This document shows positions 62,082 through 64,000 of a DNA stretch of 64,000 bases, piece by piece. The DNA comes from JABCYV01 sp963696025 (GTDB lineage Bacteria; Acidobacteriota; Terriglobia; Terriglobales; Acidobacteriaceae), in contig CAVOII010000006.1 of assembly GCA_963696025.1 (NCBI GenBank), forward strand, positions 248,001-312,000, in the 5' to 3' direction. Under the pieces are notes generated by a model. It saw only the letters and a program-made list of their open reading frames with translations, searched no databases and was not told the origin of the DNA. Position 1 is the stretch's first letter; each line of letters begins with the position of its first letter. The translations under genes were made by a program, and so were the position numbers.

Positions 62082-64000
62082 TTGATCGGTCAGACCATCT
62101 CGCGCTACCGCATCGTCGAGAAGCTCGGCGGTGGTGGTATGGGCGTGGTCTACAAGGCCGAGGATACCGAGCTAGGTCGTTTCGTTGCGCTCAAGTTCCT
62201 ACCTGATGACGTTTCCCGAGACCCGCAAGCCTTGGAACGTTTCCGGCGTGAAGCTCGTGCCGCCTCCGCGCTCAACCATCCCAACATCTGCACGATTTAC
62301 GACATCGGCAAGAGTGGCGACCAGTCCTACATCGCCATGGAGTTTCTGGACGGCCAGACCCTAAAGCACATGATCGGCAACCGTCCCATGGAGTTGGAAA
62401 CGCTGCTCTCAGTCGGAATCGAAGTCGCCGACGCGCTCGACGCTGCTCACTCCCAAGGCATCGTCCACCGCGATATCAAGCCAGCGAATATTTTCGTGAC
62501 CAAGCGCGGCCACGCCAAGATTCTGGATTTTGGACTGGCGAAGGTTGCGCCCTCGACCAGTTCGTCTAGCCAGATTGCGGTTCTCAACACCCAGACGGGT
62601 TCGGTGGGCGAGCAGCATCTGACCAGTCCGGGCACGATGGTAGGAACAGTGGCTTATATGTCGCCGGAGCAGGTGCGGGCGAAGGAGCTGGATACCCGCA
62701 CCGACCTGTTCTCCTTCGGCGCGGTATTGTACGAGATGGCGACGGGAGCATTGCCATTTCATGGCGAAAGTTCGGGAGTCATCTTCAAAGCCATACTCGA
62801 TTCTGTTCCACCGCCTCCGATTCGTTTCAATCGTGGTCTGCCAGCAGAATTGGAAAGGATCATCTACAAGGCTCTGGAAAAGGACAGGAGTCTACGCTAC
62901 CAGCACGCCTCGGACATTCGCACCGATCTCCAACGGTTAAAGCGCGATACCGACACAGGACGCACAGCTGCAGTTCCCGCCGCGTCTTCGCCTGATGTTG
63001 CTCAAGGGGCCACGTTCTCGCCAATGGCATCTACGGGCACTATCCCAATGGCTAGCGGGGACGCAAGTTCCGATACCCAAGTCGTAGTTGGGCTGTTCGC
63101 ACGGCACAAGAGGGCCTTCTTGACGGGTGCTGCGGCGGCCATACTGATTTTGGCTGCCCTCAGCTACGGGGCGTACCGCTGGCTTTCGCCCGGTTCAGGC
63201 TCCACCATCAACTCTCTTGCCGTGCTTCCCTTCACCAATGTGAGTGGAGACGCAAATTCGGATTACTTGAGCGACGGCATCACGGAATCGTTGATTGCTA
63301 ACCTCACCCATGTACCCGAACTGAAGGTGAAGTCGCGTAACTCTGTCTTCCGCTACAAAGGGAAGGATGTTGATGTGCAGAAGGTGGGCGATGAACTCGG
63401 CGTGTCGGCGCTGGTGAGCGGACGAGTGACGCCGCACGGAGACAACGTGGAAGTGAGTACTGAGCTGACCGATGTTCGGGACAACACCGAAATCTGGGGG
63501 CAGCACTACAGCAATAAAACCGCAAACGTCATCTCGTTGCAGCAGCAGATCGCGGGCGATCTCGCCGAAAAATTGCGTTCCAAGCTCAGCATTTCAGAGA
63601 AACAGCAGGTCACCAAACAGGGCACACAAAGTCCAGAGGCCTATCAGCTGTTTTTGAAGGGGCGTTACTCGTGGAATAAGCGGACTGTTACCGACCTTGA
63701 GGCCGCAATCTCCTATTTCAATCAAGCCATCGCCAGAGACCCCGGCTACGCGCTCGCGTACTCAGGCCTCGCGGATGTATATAGCGTTTTGTCGTACTAT
63801 GGGGGCACCCCCAGCGAAAACTATCCAAAGTCGAATGCCGCCGCCCGCAAGGCACTGGAGTTGGACGCGACCTTGGCTCGTCCCCATGCCGTTCTGGGCA
63901 GCAGCGAGATGGAGTATGACTGGGATTTTGCCGGAGGCGAGGCTGAGTACAAAAAGGCCTTCCAACTCGACCCCAGTGATGCCACGGCCCACCAGTGGTA
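62082..64000 (+). CDS. PknB-type Ser/Thr kinase with TolB-like and TPR domains (partial)
   Basis: Begins with TTG 62082, the codon matching ATG of the other kinases (xIGQTISRYRIVEKLGGGGMG); the upstream ATG at 62051 is out of frame. Catalytic Lys38, HRDIKPAN, DFG and MSPEQ present. TM near 345-366 (LTGAAAAILILAALSYGAY), TolB-like domain from about 376 (NSLAVLPFTNVSGDANSDYLSDGI), then TPRs running past the end of the window. Third intact member of the array. Confidence 0.9.
   Translation, partial: MIGQTISRYRIVEKLGGGGMGVVYKAEDTELGRFVALKFLPDDVSRDPQALERFRREARAASALNHPNICTIYDIGKSGDQSYIAMEFLDGQTLKHMIGNRPMELETLLSVGIEVADALDAAHSQGIVHRDIKPANIFVTKRGHAKILDFGLAKVAPSTSSSSQIAVLNTQTGSVGEQHLTSPGTMVGTVAYMSPEQVRAKELDTRTDLFSFGAVLYEMATGALPFHGESSGVIFKAILDSVPPPPIRFNRGLPAELERIIYKALEKDRSLRYQHASDIRTDLQRLKRDTDTGRTAAVPAASSPDVAQGATFSPMASTGTIPMASGDASSDTQVVVGLFARHKRAFLTGAAAAILILAALSYGAYRWLSPGSGSTINSLAVLPFTNVSGDANSDYLSDGITESLIANLTHVPELKVKSRNSVFRYKGKDVDVQKVGDELGVSALVSGRVTPHGDNVEVSTELTDVRDNTEIWGQHYSNKTANVISLQQQIAGDLAEKLRSKLSISEKQQVTKQGTQSPEAYQLFLKGRYSWNKRTVTDLEAAISYFNQAIARDPGYALAYSGLADVYSVLSYYGGTPSENYPKSNAAARKALELDATLARPHAVLGSSEMEYDWDFAGGEAEYKKAFQLDPSDATAHQW

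Noticed and set aside
1..64000. CRISPR array, rRNA operon or intact tRNA
   Set aside because: No regularly spaced direct repeats, no rRNA-like sequence and only 3' fragments of tRNA-fMet were found.

Overview
The window looks like a chromosomal stretch of a soil Acidobacteriota (Acidobacteriia/Koribacter-like) genome. The main reason is the right end: several large PknB-type Ser/Thr kinases that start ..IGQTISHYRVVEKLGGGGMG and carry C-terminal TPR or TolB-like/TPR regions, a PDZ-7TM-GAF-SpoIIE phosphatase, a bactofilin and a Flp-type pilin. The assignment is inferred from gene content only.

Layout. (1) 1-8.2 kb is the right part of an integrated phage/plasmid-like element. A minus-strand, translationally coupled set (zinc/HTH protein, frameshifted SPPY-type DNA methyltransferase, 2-oxoglutarate hydroxylase, GNAT-like protein) diverges from a family A DNA polymerase. 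The element ends with a deleted tyrosine recombinase abutting a 3' fragment of initiator tRNA-fMet (likely att site). (2) 8.1-11.1 kb holds a frameshifted large serine recombinase and two zinc-ribbon proteins. (3) 11.1-25.4 kb is a mosaic of mostly small unrelated genes (SnoaL-like, membrane, VOC pseudogene, XerC-like recombinase, IS110 element, frameshifted sulfatase, TonB-like, bactofilin, hypotheticals). Many are followed, in the same orientation, by copies of one palindromic repeat whose layout recalls integron attC sites. A complete group II intron (23226-25133) sits inside one copy, and joining its exons restores the repeat. (4) 25.3-27.5 kb is a small integrative element (recombinase, RHH protein, excisionase-like protein) next to a second tRNA-fMet-end sequence; it truncates an AraC-type regulator. 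(5) 27.6-40.1 kb is a catabolic island: SDRs, an F420/NADP reductase-like protein, SnoaL-like protein, sigma54 activator with a cluster of repeated operators, epoxide-hydrolase/haloacetate-dehalogenase-like hydrolases, then a LysR regulator divergent from enoyl-CoA hydratase and a RutE-like reductase. Two recombinase C-terminal scars bracket 29.7-37.5 kb. (6) 40.4-53.8 kb is core-like: SpoIIE phosphatase, a conserved hypothetical, a TolC-MFP-RND efflux operon and a response-regulator/thioredoxin-reductase fusion interrupted by an amber codon. (7) 54-64 kb is a kinase/TPR paralogue array with a 5'-truncated copy and a tail scar, plus a Flp pilin gene on the other strand; the last kinase runs off the window.

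Frameshifts and internal stops cluster in the accessory half (1-37 kb), while the long genes of 38-64 kb are almost all open. This favours real decay of mobile DNA over uniform base-calling error, although single-base homopolymer errors cannot be excluded. No rRNA, intact tRNA or CRISPR array was seen.
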